From NCBI RefSeq assembly GCF_016862995.1, contig NZ_BOOA01000017.1, positions 62,001 through 126,000 on the forward strand: a stretch of DNA of 64,000 bases. The letters run 5' to 3'. A program made the position numbers and the translations under genes. The stretch's first letter is position 1. Every line of letters begins with the position of its first letter. Of this stretch, positions 16,933 through 23,815 are shown one piece after another. The notes beneath the pieces are model-generated. The model saw only the letters and a program-made list of their open reading frames with translations, did no database searches and was not told the DNA's origin. The stretch is from Acrocarpospora phusangensis (GTDB taxonomy: Bacteria > Actinomycetota > Actinomycetes > Streptosporangiales > Streptosporangiaceae).

Positions 16933-18144
16933 TCATTCCTCCCACAGCTCGGGCCGGCGCGTCCCGGCCAGAGCCGCGATCTTGCCGAGCGCCTCGCCGA
17001 CCGGCATCGGCGGCAGACTCCGGGACCCGCGCAGGCGCAGCGAGACGCTCCCGTCGGCGGCCTCCCGGGACCCGACGACCGCCTGGTACGGGGTCAGGTG
17101 CGCCGCCCGGATGCGCGCCGACAGCGAACCCTGGGCCGACACGTCGGCGCGCAGCCCGAGTTCGCGGCAGCGCCCGGCGAGCGCCTCGGCCGCCGGGATC
17201 TCCGCCTCCGAGACCGGCAGCACGACCACCTGGCGCGGCGCCAGCCAGGCCGGGAAGGCTCCGCCGTGCACCTCGATGAGGTGGGCGACCGCGCGCTCCA
17301 CGCTGCCGACGATGCTGCGGTGCACCATGACCGGCCGGTGCCGGCCGCCGTCCGGGCCGGTGTAGTGCAGGTCGAAGCGCTCCGGCTGGTAGAAGTCGAT
17401 CTGCACGGTGGACAGGGTGGACTCGCGCCCGGCGTGGTCGGCGATCTGAACATCGATCTTGGGCCCGTAGAACGCCGCCTCCCCCTCCTCCGCCTCGTAC
17501 GGCAGGCCGGCCTCCTTCAGCACCTCCTCCAGCAGCGCGCTCGCCCGCTCCCACAGCCCGGGGTCGGCCACGTACTTCCCGCCCGGCCCCGGCAGGGACA
17601 GGCGGTACCGCACCGGCCGGATGTCCATGGCGCGGTACGCGGCGGCGATCAGGTCGAGCGCGGCGCGGGCCTCGTCCACGGCCTGGCCGGGGGCGCAGAA
17701 GATGTGGGCGTCGTTGAGCTGGATGGCCCGCACCCGGGTGAGCCCGCCGAGCACGCCGGAGAGTTCGGCGCGGTGCATGCCGCCGAGCTCGGCCAGCCGC
17801 AGCGGCAGCTCGCGGTAGCTGTGGCCGCGGGCGCGGAACATCAGCGCGTGGTGCGGGCAGAGGCTGGGCCGCAGCACCACCTGCTCCCCGCCGAGGTCCA
17901 TGGGCGGGAACATGTCCTCGTGGTAGTGCGCCCAGTGTCCTGATATTTCGTACAGCTCGCGTTTGCCCAGGACGGGCGAGTACACGTGCCGGTATCCGGC
18001 CCGGCGTTCCACGTCCCTGACGTACTCCTCCAGCGCCAGCCGTACGGCGGCGCCGTCGGGCAGCCAGTACGGCAGCCCGGAACCGATCAGCGGGTCGGTG
18101 TCGAACAGGTCCAGCTCGCGGCCGAGCTTGCGGTGGTCGTACAT
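16933..18144 (-). CDS. thrS: Short threonyl-tRNA synthetase lacking TGS and editing domains
   Basis: 403 aa enzyme with only the class II catalytic core and the C-terminal anticodon-binding domain (from about 300, QVVVLPVSEAEIPAAEAL). Ordinary bacterial ThrRS has about 640 aa with N-terminal TGS and editing domains, absent here. The zinc ligands of ThrRS are matched by C96 (RPSLCPHH), H147 (NDAHIFC) and H275 (VMVHRSIVG). Motif 2 is SYRELPLRLAELGGMHR. Some conserved positions differ (LCPHH instead of NCPGH, IQLNDAH instead of FTQDDAH). Similar short forms are, to my knowledge, found in other actinomycetes as paralogs. ATG 18144 follows GAGGAG by 6 nt. Expression is probably controlled by the upstream threonine-codon leader and hairpins. 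Without editing it may mischarge serine; that is inference. Confidence 0.85.
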   Translation of the reverse strand: MYDHRKLGRELDLFDTDPLIGSGLPYWLPDGAAVRLALEEYVRDVERRAGYRHVYSPVLGKRELYEISGHWAHYHEDMFPPMDLGGEQVVLRPSLCPHHALMFRARGHSYRELPLRLAELGGMHRAELSGVLGGLTRVRAIQLNDAHIFCAPGQAVDEARAALDLIAAAYRAMDIRPVRYRLSLPGPGGKYVADPGLWERASALLEEVLKEAGLPYEAEEGEAAFYGPKIDVQIADHAGRESTLSTVQIDFYQPERFDLHYTGPDGGRHRPVMVHRSIVGSVERAVAHLIEVHGGAFPAWLAPRQVVVLPVSEAEIPAAEALAGRCRELGLRADVSAQGSLSARIRAAHLTPYQAVVGSREAADGSVSLRLRGSRSLPPMPVGEALGKIAALAGTRRPELWEE

Positions 18145-18187
18145 GACGGTCTCCTCGCGGAAGGGGGCGAGCGACCGGGGAACACGA

Positions 18188-18212
18188 AAGCCCGGGGCGT
18201 CGCCCCGGGCTT
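18188..18212 (-). terminator. Attenuator terminator hairpin in the thrS leader
   Basis: A perfect 11-bp stem AAGCCCGGGGC / GCCCCGGGCTT with loop GAC on the minus strand, starting 13 nt after the leader-peptide stop and 44 nt before thrS. It is followed by TCGTGTT, a modest T run. Its 5' arm can instead pair with the leader (18243-18234), giving an alternative fold. Confidence 0.75.
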
Positions 18213-18225
18213 GGCACATCAGGAA

Positions 18226-18279
18226 TCAGCGCGCCGGGACAACCTCCGGCGTCGTCGTCATGGCGGCTCGTCTGATCAT
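18226..18279 (-). CDS. Threonine-codon leader peptide of thrS (17 aa)
   Basis: The leader peptide reads MIRRAAMTTTPEVVPAR. The three central Thr codons are consecutive ACGs (18258-18250). ATG 18279 is preceded by AAGGTGAG (18291-18284) at 4-nt spacing, a better ribosome site than most genes here. A ribosome stalled for lack of Thr-tRNA would leave 18243-18234 (GTTGTCCCGG) free to pair with 18208-18199 (CCGGGGCGAC), which disrupts the terminator. With ample Thr-tRNA the ribosome reaches the stop and the terminator forms. GCCGG/CCGGC within the leader can form the 1:2 stem. This is the layout of ribosome-mediated attenuation. Confidence 0.8.
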   Translation of the reverse strand: MIRRAAMTTTPEVVPAR

Positions 18280-18333
18280 GCGGCTCACCTTAGCGACAAC
18301 ATCCGCTCCCCGCGAGCGTATTTCCCGCGCCTG

Positions 18334-18352
18334 ACCGACTGGTCGGTATGCT
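18334..18352 (+). promoter_or_regulatory. TetR-type palindrome overlapping a leaderless promoter
   Basis: ACCGAC-TG-GTCGGT (18334-18347) is a perfect 6-bp inverted repeat of a kind common among TetR operators. TATGCT (18347-18352) fits a -10 element exactly 6 nt before the SDR ATG, so the SDR mRNA is probably leaderless. The palindrome also lies in the divergent thrS leader promoter region. No TetR gene is adjacent. Confidence 0.5.
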
Positions 18353-18358
18353 TCCGTC

Positions 18359-19120
18359 ATGACTCTGTTCTCGGTGGCGGGCAAGACGGTCGTGGTGACC
18401 GGGGGCTCGCGCGGCATCGGCCGCATGATCGCGTCGGGTTTCCTGGACGCGGGGGCCACGGTCTACATCTCGGCCAGGAAGAAGTCCGAGCTGGACGCGG
18501 CGGCGGAGGAGCTCGGCTGCGTGGCGGTCCAGGCCGACCTGTCCACGGCCGAGGGGGTGGCCGCGCTGGTGGAGGCGGTCTCGGCCCGGGAGTCCAGGCT
18601 GGACGTGCTGGTCAACAACGCGGGCGCGACCTGGGGAGCGCCGCTGGCCGAATACCCGGAGAGCGCCTTCGACAAGCTCTGGAACATCAACGTGAAGGGC
18701 GTCTTCTACCTGACCCAGCAGTTCCTGCCGCTGCTGCGGGCCGCCGCCGGGCCGGAGGACCCGGCCCGCGTGATCAACATCGGCTCGGTGGACGGCCTGC
18801 GCGTGCCCGCCATGGAGAACTACGCCTACTCGGCGGCGAAGGCGGGCGTGCACATGCTCACCCGCCACCTCGCCCAGCGACTGGCCCGCGAGTCGATCAC
18901 CGTCAACGCGATCGCCCCCGGCCCGTTCGAGTCGAAGATGATGGCCTTCGCGCTCGACGACCCGGCCACCCGCGGCGCCATCGAGAGCCACGTCCCGCTC
19001 GGCCGGATCGGCCGCCCCGACGACATGGCAGGCGCGGCCGTCTTCCTGGCCAGCCGGGCCGGCGCCTACCTCACCGGGGCCGTCATCCCGGTCGACGGCG
19101 GCCTCTCAACCGGTGGCTAG
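18359..19120 (+). CDS. Short-chain dehydrogenase/reductase
   Basis: 253 aa NAD(P)-dependent oxidoreductase of the classical SDR family. Cofactor motif TGGSRGIG (14-21), NNAG (86-89), catalytic S143, Y157 and K161 (YSAAK), and a C-terminal GRIGRPDDMAGAAVFLAS / YLTGAVIPVDGG block. It resembles 3-oxoacyl-ACP-reductase-like and 'glucose 1-dehydrogenase' SDRs; the substrate is not predictable. No Shine-Dalgarno site precedes the ATG, but a -10 element is placed for a leaderless start. Its last 15 bp overlap the convergent ATP-grasp gene. Confidence 0.92.
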   Translation: MTLFSVAGKTVVVTGGSRGIGRMIASGFLDAGATVYISARKKSELDAAAEELGCVAVQADLSTAEGVAALVEAVSARESRLDVLVNNAGATWGAPLAEYPESAFDKLWNINVKGVFYLTQQFLPLLRAAAGPEDPARVINIGSVDGLRVPAMENYAYSAAKAGVHMLTRHLAQRLARESITVNAIAPGPFESKMMAFALDDPATRGAIESHVPLGRIGRPDDMAGAAVFLASRAGAYLTGAVIPVDGGLSTGG

Positions 19121-19927
19121 CATGTCGGCCAGCGCCTTGGCGAACATGTCGGGCGCGTCCAGCTCGGCCTCCAGGTAGAGGTACGGCTCGGTCAGCTCCA
19201 GCTCGATCAGCACCGGCTCCCCGTCCGGCATCCGCACCAGGTCCACCCGCGCGTAGAGCAGCTCCTCGGCGACCTGGCCCAGCACCTGCTCGGCCAGCTC
19301 GAACTGGTCGTCGTCGGGGTCGCGCAGCGAGTACCTGGTGAGCTCCGTAGCGGACGCGCTCACACCCTGGGGCGGGAGCATCGGGTTGCGCCGCACCGCG
19401 TGGCTGAACTGGCCGTTGAAGTAGAGGAGCGACAGCTCGCCCTCGTGCTCGACGGTCGGCAGGTAGGGCTGCACCATGATCGTGCGCCCCTGGCTCTCCA
19501 GTTCGACGGCGAAGGCCTCGGCCTGCTGCCGGTCCCGCGTCCTGATCGTGTCCCGCGCGCCCGCGGAGATGGCGGGCTTCACCACGTACTCGTCCCAGAC
19601 CGGGATGTCCACGGCGGTCCAGTGGGTCGGCACGATCGGCACGCCCAGGTCGCGCAGGTAGGTCTTGTCGGTGTTCCAGGTCAGCACGGTGGCCGGGTTG
19701 AGCAGCCGGGTGGCCGCGCCCGCCCGCCGGGCCCAGGCCGTGAACTCGTCCCGCCGGTGGGTGTAGTCCCAGGTCGAGCGGACCACCGCCGCGTCGAAGG
19801 AGGACCAGTCCGCGGCGGGATCGTCCCAGCGCACCGGAGCGCCCTCGATGTCGGCGCCCAGCCAGGCCGCGAGCACCGGCTCCCTCTCGTCGTCGGGGCC
19901 GTCCCAGGTGACGTACGCGACCTTCAT
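19106..19927 (-). CDS. ATP-grasp domain protein
   Basis: 273 aa. An N-terminal pre-ATP-grasp part (MKVAYVTWDGPDDEREPVLAAW) is followed by an ATP-grasp fold: lysine-bearing strands (YVVKPAISAGARDT), IMVQPYLPTVEHEGELSLLYFNGQFSHAV and the metal-binding end YARVDLVRMPDGEPVLIELELTEPYLY. This group is close to RimK/glutathione-synthetase-like ligases of unknown substrate in actinomycetes. ATG 19927 has AAGGAG 5 nt upstream; a longer frame to 20005 is unsupported. An inverted repeat lies in its leader. Confidence 0.85.
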   Translation of the reverse strand: MKVAYVTWDGPDDEREPVLAAWLGADIEGAPVRWDDPAADWSSFDAAVVRSTWDYTHRRDEFTAWARRAGAATRLLNPATVLTWNTDKTYLRDLGVPIVPTHWTAVDIPVWDEYVVKPAISAGARDTIRTRDRQQAEAFAVELESQGRTIMVQPYLPTVEHEGELSLLYFNGQFSHAVRRNPMLPPQGVSASATELTRYSLRDPDDDQFELAEQVLGQVAEELLYARVDLVRMPDGEPVLIELELTEPYLYLEAELDAPDMFAKALADMLATG

Positions 19928-19936
19928 GGCTCTCCT

Positions 19937-19967
19937 TGTTGTACTCACGATGCTCATGTGTACAACA
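19937..19967. promoter_or_regulatory. Inverted repeat TGTTGTAC-N15-GTACAACA upstream of ATP-grasp gene
   Basis: Perfect 8-bp arms at 19937-19944 and 19960-19967, starting 10 bp upstream of the ATP-grasp ATG. It is A/T-richer than its surroundings. It could be an operator (two half-sites about two helical turns apart) or an RNA stem near the ribosome site. Confidence 0.5.
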
Positions 19968-20022
19968 GCGGCGCGCGCCGGGCCCTTCCGGGTCCCGGCG
20001 CGCACGTCCCACCGGTCAGTCG

Positions 20023-20286
20023 TCAGTCGTCGAACCGGTAGGAGAGGCCGACGCTGCCCCCGCGGGTCGCGGTGCCCGCGATGCCGTTGATGTTGATCAC
20101 GTTGGTGGCACCCCTGCTGCCCACGTTGGTGGCGGCGATGTGGCCGAAGTTGTTGCCGGACTGGGCGGAGTCGCTGTTCCGGCTGGTGTTCTTCGTCCAG
20201 GTGTCGGCCTGGGCGGGGGCCGCCAGCAGGACGGCGCCACAGGTGGCGGCGAGGACGGCTCCGGTCGCGGCGATCTTCTTGAACAT
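20023..20286 (-). CDS. Small secreted protein, paralog 1 of a tandem pair
   Basis: 87 aa with a Sec signal peptide (MFKKIAATGAVLAATCGAVL ... AAPAQA|D). The roughly 60-residue mature part is rich in Asn, Ser, Gly and Thr, with DSAQSGNNFG and TNVININGIAGTAT. No Cys remain after cleavage. Its neighbour at 20346-20603 shares the signal peptide and the DSAQSGNNFG core. The composition and Gln/Asn-Gly spacing recall surface amyloid proteins (curli repeats, rodlins), but I cannot assign it to a named family. ATG 20286 has AAGGAG at 6-8 nt. Confidence 0.75.
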   Translation of the reverse strand: MFKKIAATGAVLAATCGAVLLAAPAQADTWTKNTSRNSDSAQSGNNFGHIAATNVGSRGATNVININGIAGTATRGGSVGLSYRFDD

Positions 20287-20345
20287 CTCGTCTCCTTAGT
20301 CAGTTCTGAGAGGGTTGCTCGGCCGTGCGATGACGCGTCGGGGGC

Positions 20346-20603
20346 CTAGTGGAAGATGTAGGTGACCGTGATGCTGCCGCCGGACGCGGTAGCGGCGACG
20401 CCATTGATGTTGTTGACGTTGGTGGAGCTGCCGGAGCCGGCGTTCCGGGCGACCACCCAGCCGAAGTTGTTGCCCGACTGCGCGGAGTCCCGGTTGGAGC
20501 TCCAGTTGTCGGTCCAGCTGTCGGCGTGCGCCGGGGCGGCGATCAGGCTCGCGCCGCAGGCGGCGGTGAGCAAGGCGCCGGTCACGGCGATCTTCTTGAA
20601 CAT
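20346..20603 (-). CDS. Small secreted protein, paralog 2 of a tandem pair
   Basis: 85 aa, signal peptide MFKKIAVTGALLTAACGASL ... AAPAHA|D, mature part with DSWTDNWSSN, DSAQSGNNFG and TNVNNINGVAATA. It matches paralog 1 at most positions of the mature core, so the two arose by tandem duplication. Each has its own AAGGAG ribosome site. The gap between them is 59 bp with no clear terminator, so one mRNA is likely. The C-terminus GGSITVTYIFH alternates hydrophobic residues as in a beta strand. Structural or surface role is inferred only. Confidence 0.75.
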   Translation of the reverse strand: MFKKIAVTGALLTAACGASLIAAPAHADSWTDNWSSNRDSAQSGNNFGWVVARNAGSGSSTNVNNINGVAATASGGSITVTYIFH

Positions 20604-20778
20604 CTCGCTCCTTGGGGTACGCCAGAGCCGCGAGCAGAACGGGGACGACGGGCCCAGCCGTCCGCATTCGTTGACTCCCGGTTGATCTGGCCGGTCAAAG
20701 CAATAGCGAGCATATAGCTGAGCGTTGCCGATTGATAGCTCTGAGTAGTCAAATCTTGATCGGGCGTGTCGGGAAAGG

Positions 20779-20817
20779 CTCAGGGACCACGCCCTCCACC
20801 TGGGCGTGGTCCCTGAG
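20779..20817 (-). terminator. Terminator after the GH3 gene
   Basis: A perfect 16-bp stem CTCAGGGACCACGCCC / GGGCGTGGTCCCTGAG with a 7-nt loop, about 30 bp beyond the GH3 stop at 20845. It isolates the GH3 gene from the downstream small-protein pair. Confidence 0.85.
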
Positions 20818-20844
20818 GTCTGGAAATGTCAGGGCGTATCCCCG

Positions 20845-22338
20845 TCAGGAGAAGGCGTCCACCTGACCCGTCAGCGTCTCGGCCGCCGCCTGCCCGCAGA
20901 CCCGCGCCGCGCCGTGCGTGGCGATGTGCGCCGCGCCCAGGTCGGTACGCCCCGGCAGGCCCATCTCCACCACGATGCCGTCCGGCCGCCGGGAGAGCAG
21001 GTGCGCCAGGGCGTCCATCTGCCAGGCGTGCCGGTGCGCGTCCCTGACCACGATCACCAGCGGCCGGTCCACGGCCTGCGCGAGCACGTCGGCGGGCAGG
21101 CCGTCGGCCAGCTCGGGCTCGTGCAGCCGGGTCACGGTGGTCCCCGGCAGCAGCTTGCCCAGCGGCTCCCCGACGCCCCACGGCATGCCCTTGTCGATCG
21201 CTAGGTTCATCTCCGGCGACAGCTCCACCACGTGCGGCGCCACCACCAGCGGCAGCAGGGTGCCGTCGTCCCGGCGCACCCGGACGGCCCGGCGCGCCGC
21301 GGCCAGCCCCACCGGCTCCCGGGTCGCCGGCGCCGCCCGCTCGGGACGCCAGGCGGCCAGCGTCCTGACCCGCGCGGCGGCGTCGGCCAGCCGCTCCTCC
21401 GGCAGCCAGCCCTCGAACACCGCGTCCACGATCGCGTCCCTGATCAGCTCGACGACGGCCTCGTCGGAGTTCTCGCCGCCCACGCAGATGGCGTCGGCCC
21501 CGGCCGCGATGGCCCGCGCGCTGGCCCCGCCGATGCCGTACGGGCCGGAGACCGCCGCCATCTCGATGCCGTCGGTGATGATCAGCCCCTCGAAGCCGAG
21601 GTCGCGCCGGAGCAGGTCGGTCAGGATGTGCGGGCTCAGCGTGGCCGCCAGCTCCCGGTCGTACGCGGACACGAGCAGGTGGCCGGTCATGATCGAGCGC
21701 ACGCCCTCGGCGATCGCGGCCCGGAACGGCCGGAGCTCGACCTCGTCCAGGTCCTCGCGGCTGCCCGCCACCACCGGCACGCTGTAGTGGGAGTCGACCG
21801 AGGTGTCCCCGTGCCCGGGGAAGTGCTTGGCGCACGCGGCCACGCCCGCCGACTGGAGGCCGCGCACCCACGCCGCGGTGTGCCGGGCCACCAGGGCGGG
21901 GTCCGCCCCGAAGGAGCGCAGGCCGATCACCGGGTTGTCCGCGTTGGAGTTCACGTCCGCGGCGGGCGCGAAGTCGATGGTGACCCCCGCCGCCGCCAGG
22001 TCCCAGCCGATGTCCCGGGCGACCGCCTCGGTCAGGGCCTCGTCGTCCACGACGCCGAGCGCGTAGTTGCCGGGCCGGGAGCTGCCCGTACGGGCCTCCA
22101 GGCGGGTCACCTCCCCGGCCTCCTCGTCGATGCCGACGACGATGTCGGGGTTCTCCGCGCGCAGCGCGGCCGTCAGCTCGGCCAGCTGGGCGGGCGTGTC
22201 CACATTGCGGGAGAAGAGGACCGCCCCGGCCAGGCCGTCGCCGAGGCGACGCCGCAGCCAGTCGGGGGGCGTGGTTCCCAGGAAGCCGGGGAACAGGACC
22301 GTGTCTGCCAGACGCAACAGCTCCGTGCTTCGCGTCAT
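20845..22338 (-). CDS. GH3 beta-N-acetylhexosaminidase (NagZ-like)
   Basis: 497 aa, cytoplasmic (no signal peptide). The NagZ-type signature KHFPGHGDTSVDSH (171-184) carries the Asp182/His184 acid-base dyad specific to GH3 N-acetylglucosaminidases. The nucleophile is Asp256 in IITDGIEMAAV. An extra C-terminal domain (about 345-497) makes it longer than E. coli NagZ (341 aa), as in Gram-positive forms. Predicted to remove terminal GlcNAc from chito-oligosaccharides or muropeptides. ATG 22338 is preferred; upstream codons to 22350 are unsupported. A 19-bp palindrome lies 32 bp upstream of the start. Confidence 0.88.
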   Translation of the reverse strand: MTRSTELLRLADTVLFPGFLGTTPPDWLRRRLGDGLAGAVLFSRNVDTPAQLAELTAALRAENPDIVVGIDEEAGEVTRLEARTGSSRPGNYALGVVDDEALTEAVARDIGWDLAAAGVTIDFAPAADVNSNADNPVIGLRSFGADPALVARHTAAWVRGLQSAGVAACAKHFPGHGDTSVDSHYSVPVVAGSREDLDEVELRPFRAAIAEGVRSIMTGHLLVSAYDRELAATLSPHILTDLLRRDLGFEGLIITDGIEMAAVSGPYGIGGASARAIAAGADAICVGGENSDEAVVELIRDAIVDAVFEGWLPEERLADAAARVRTLAAWRPERAAPATREPVGLAAARRAVRVRRDDGTLLPLVVAPHVVELSPEMNLAIDKGMPWGVGEPLGKLLPGTTVTRLHEPELADGLPADVLAQAVDRPLVIVVRDAHRHAWQMDALAHLLSRRPDGIVVEMGLPGRTDLGAAHIATHGAARVCGQAAAETLTGQVDAFS

Positions 22339-22369
22339 GCGGCACCGCACTTGGACATGCCCGAAATCT

Positions 22370-22388
22370 AATAGGAAACTTTCCTATT
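22370..22388 (-). promoter_or_regulatory. ROK-type operator palindrome of the GH3 gene
   Basis: AATAGGAAACTTTCCTATT is a perfect 19-bp palindrome (9-bp arms, central C). AGGAAA-N-TTTCCT cores of this kind are bound by ROK-family sugar-responsive repressors such as Streptomyces CsnR. It sits between the GH3 start and the stop of the upstream PhoD-like gene, so it most likely controls GH3 alone. Confidence 0.7.
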
Positions 22389-22411
22389 CGCTAGTGGGCT
22401 GACCTCCCATT

Positions 22412-23758
22412 TCACAGATCGGTTCGTTGAAGTTTGTTGCCGAGGACACGAAACCCCGCGGCCGTGACCACCGGCGCGGCGGGCTGGTCCACGAACGCGA
22501 CCGTCCGGTAGTCCACCGTGAAGTCCGACATCCCGGCCGTGACCACCAGGTAGCCGCGCCTGCCGTCGAAATACTTGAGGTGCGGGTTGAGCGCCAGCAT
22601 CGCGTTCCCGTCCGTGGCCGGCGGGCGGCTGGTGACCGAGCTCGTGACGAACTCCACCCCGCCGGCGAACTCCCCCGCCCAGGCGTTGTGCACGTCCCCG
22701 CTCAGCACCACCAGATCGCCGGTGACCGCCGCCAGCACCTTGGCCCGGCTCTCCGGGAAGCCGTCCCAGGCGTCGGTGCTGGGCGGTTCCAGCGGGAACT
22801 TGCGCGGCGCGAAGAAGAGCGCCTGCGCGATCACCTTCCACCGCGCCGTCGAGGTGCGCAGCCGGGTGGTCAGCCACTCCTGCTGCTCGGCCCCCAGCAT
22901 GTCCCGGCCCCGCCGGTACTGCCGCGCGTCCACGAACATGAAGTCCGCCACCCTGCCGTACGGCCGCCAGCGGTAGAACTGCAGGTTGTTCCCGACCGGC
23001 CGCACCCGCAGCGGCAGGTGCTCGTAGTACGCCTTGTACGCGGCGTTCCGCCGTTTCAGGAACGCGGACGCGCTCGACCCGTCCCCCGGCGAGAGGCCCG
23101 CGTAGTTGTCCCGCACCTCGTGGTCGTCCGGCATGGTGATCCACGGCGCGGCGGCGTGGGCGGCCTGGAGGTCCTTGTCCATCTGGTAGCGGGCGTACCT
23201 GCGCCGGTAGGCGGCCAGCGTCCTGCACTCCTCCGTCGACTCCAGCGGCCGGATGTACCGCCCCGGCTGCGGGTTGGCGGGCTTGCCGTACTCGTAGACG
23301 TAGTCGCCCAGATGGAAGATGACGTCCGGCCGCTCGTTGGCCAGGTGCCGGAGCACGGTGAAGAACCCGTGCTCGTACCGCTGGCAGGAGACGACCCCGA
23401 TCTTGATCGTCTCGGTGGAGTCCGCCGCGGGGGCCGTCTTGGTACGCCCGACGGGACTGGTGTGCCCGTCCACGCTGAACCGGTAGAAGTACTCCGTCCA
23501 CGCCCGCAGCCCGCTGACCCGCACGTGCACGCTGTGCGCCCAGTCCGGCTGCGCGGGAGCGTTCCCGGACTGGACGACACGGGTGAACGCCTCGTCCTCG
23601 GCCAGTTCCCAGCGCACGGTGAACGTCTGGTTCGGCATGCCGCCGGGCTTGCTCGCGTGCAGCGGCTCCACCGCGAGCCGCGTCCACAAGATCACCCCAT
23701 CGGGGGACGGTTCCCCCGAACCAACTCCAAGAGTGAACGGAAACCCTAATTTGGCCAT
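22412..23758 (-). CDS. PhoD-like phosphodiesterase/alkaline phosphatase
   Basis: 448 aa metallophosphoesterase of the PhoD family. FTLGVGSGEPSPDGVILWTRLA is the PhoD N-terminal domain entry; the metal-site segments VVSCQRYEHGF, FHLGDYVYEYG, ITMPDDHEVRDNYAG and VVLSGDVHNAW follow in order. Secreted PhoD enzymes carry a Tat signal before the first segment; here only seven residues precede it. The frame is open back to the tctA stop but has no start codon with a ribosome site. It is therefore either a cytoplasmic variant or a protein that lost its signal. It starts 57 bp after tctA on the same strand. Confidence 0.85.
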   Translation of the reverse strand: MAKLGFPFTLGVGSGEPSPDGVILWTRLAVEPLHASKPGGMPNQTFTVRWELAEDEAFTRVVQSGNAPAQPDWAHSVHVRVSGLRAWTEYFYRFSVDGHTSPVGRTKTAPAADSTETIKIGVVSCQRYEHGFFTVLRHLANERPDVIFHLGDYVYEYGKPANPQPGRYIRPLESTEECRTLAAYRRRYARYQMDKDLQAAHAAAPWITMPDDHEVRDNYAGLSPGDGSSASAFLKRRNAAYKAYYEHLPLRVRPVGNNLQFYRWRPYGRVADFMFVDARQYRRGRDMLGAEQQEWLTTRLRTSTARWKVIAQALFFAPRKFPLEPPSTDAWDGFPESRAKVLAAVTGDLVVLSGDVHNAWAGEFAGGVEFVTSSVTSRPPATDGNAMLALNPHLKYFDGRRGYLVVTAGMSDFTVDYRTVAFVDQPAAPVVTAAGFRVLGNKLQRTDL

Positions 23759-23815
23759 AGTGGGATCTTTGTCGAGCCCGGTGACGAGTGCGTACCGATT
23801 CGACAGAGAAACGGG

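Noticed and set aside
16844-16936. N-terminal extension of the aminotransferase from the ATG overlapping the thrS stop
   Set aside because: The extension uses TTA, AGA, CTA and GTA codons and lowers GC, unlike the gene; GTG 16843 has GGAGG at 8 nt.
18144-18330. T-box riboswitch upstream of thrS
   Set aside because: No T-box consensus or specifier loop seen; the Thr-codon leader peptide with alternative stems explains the region better.
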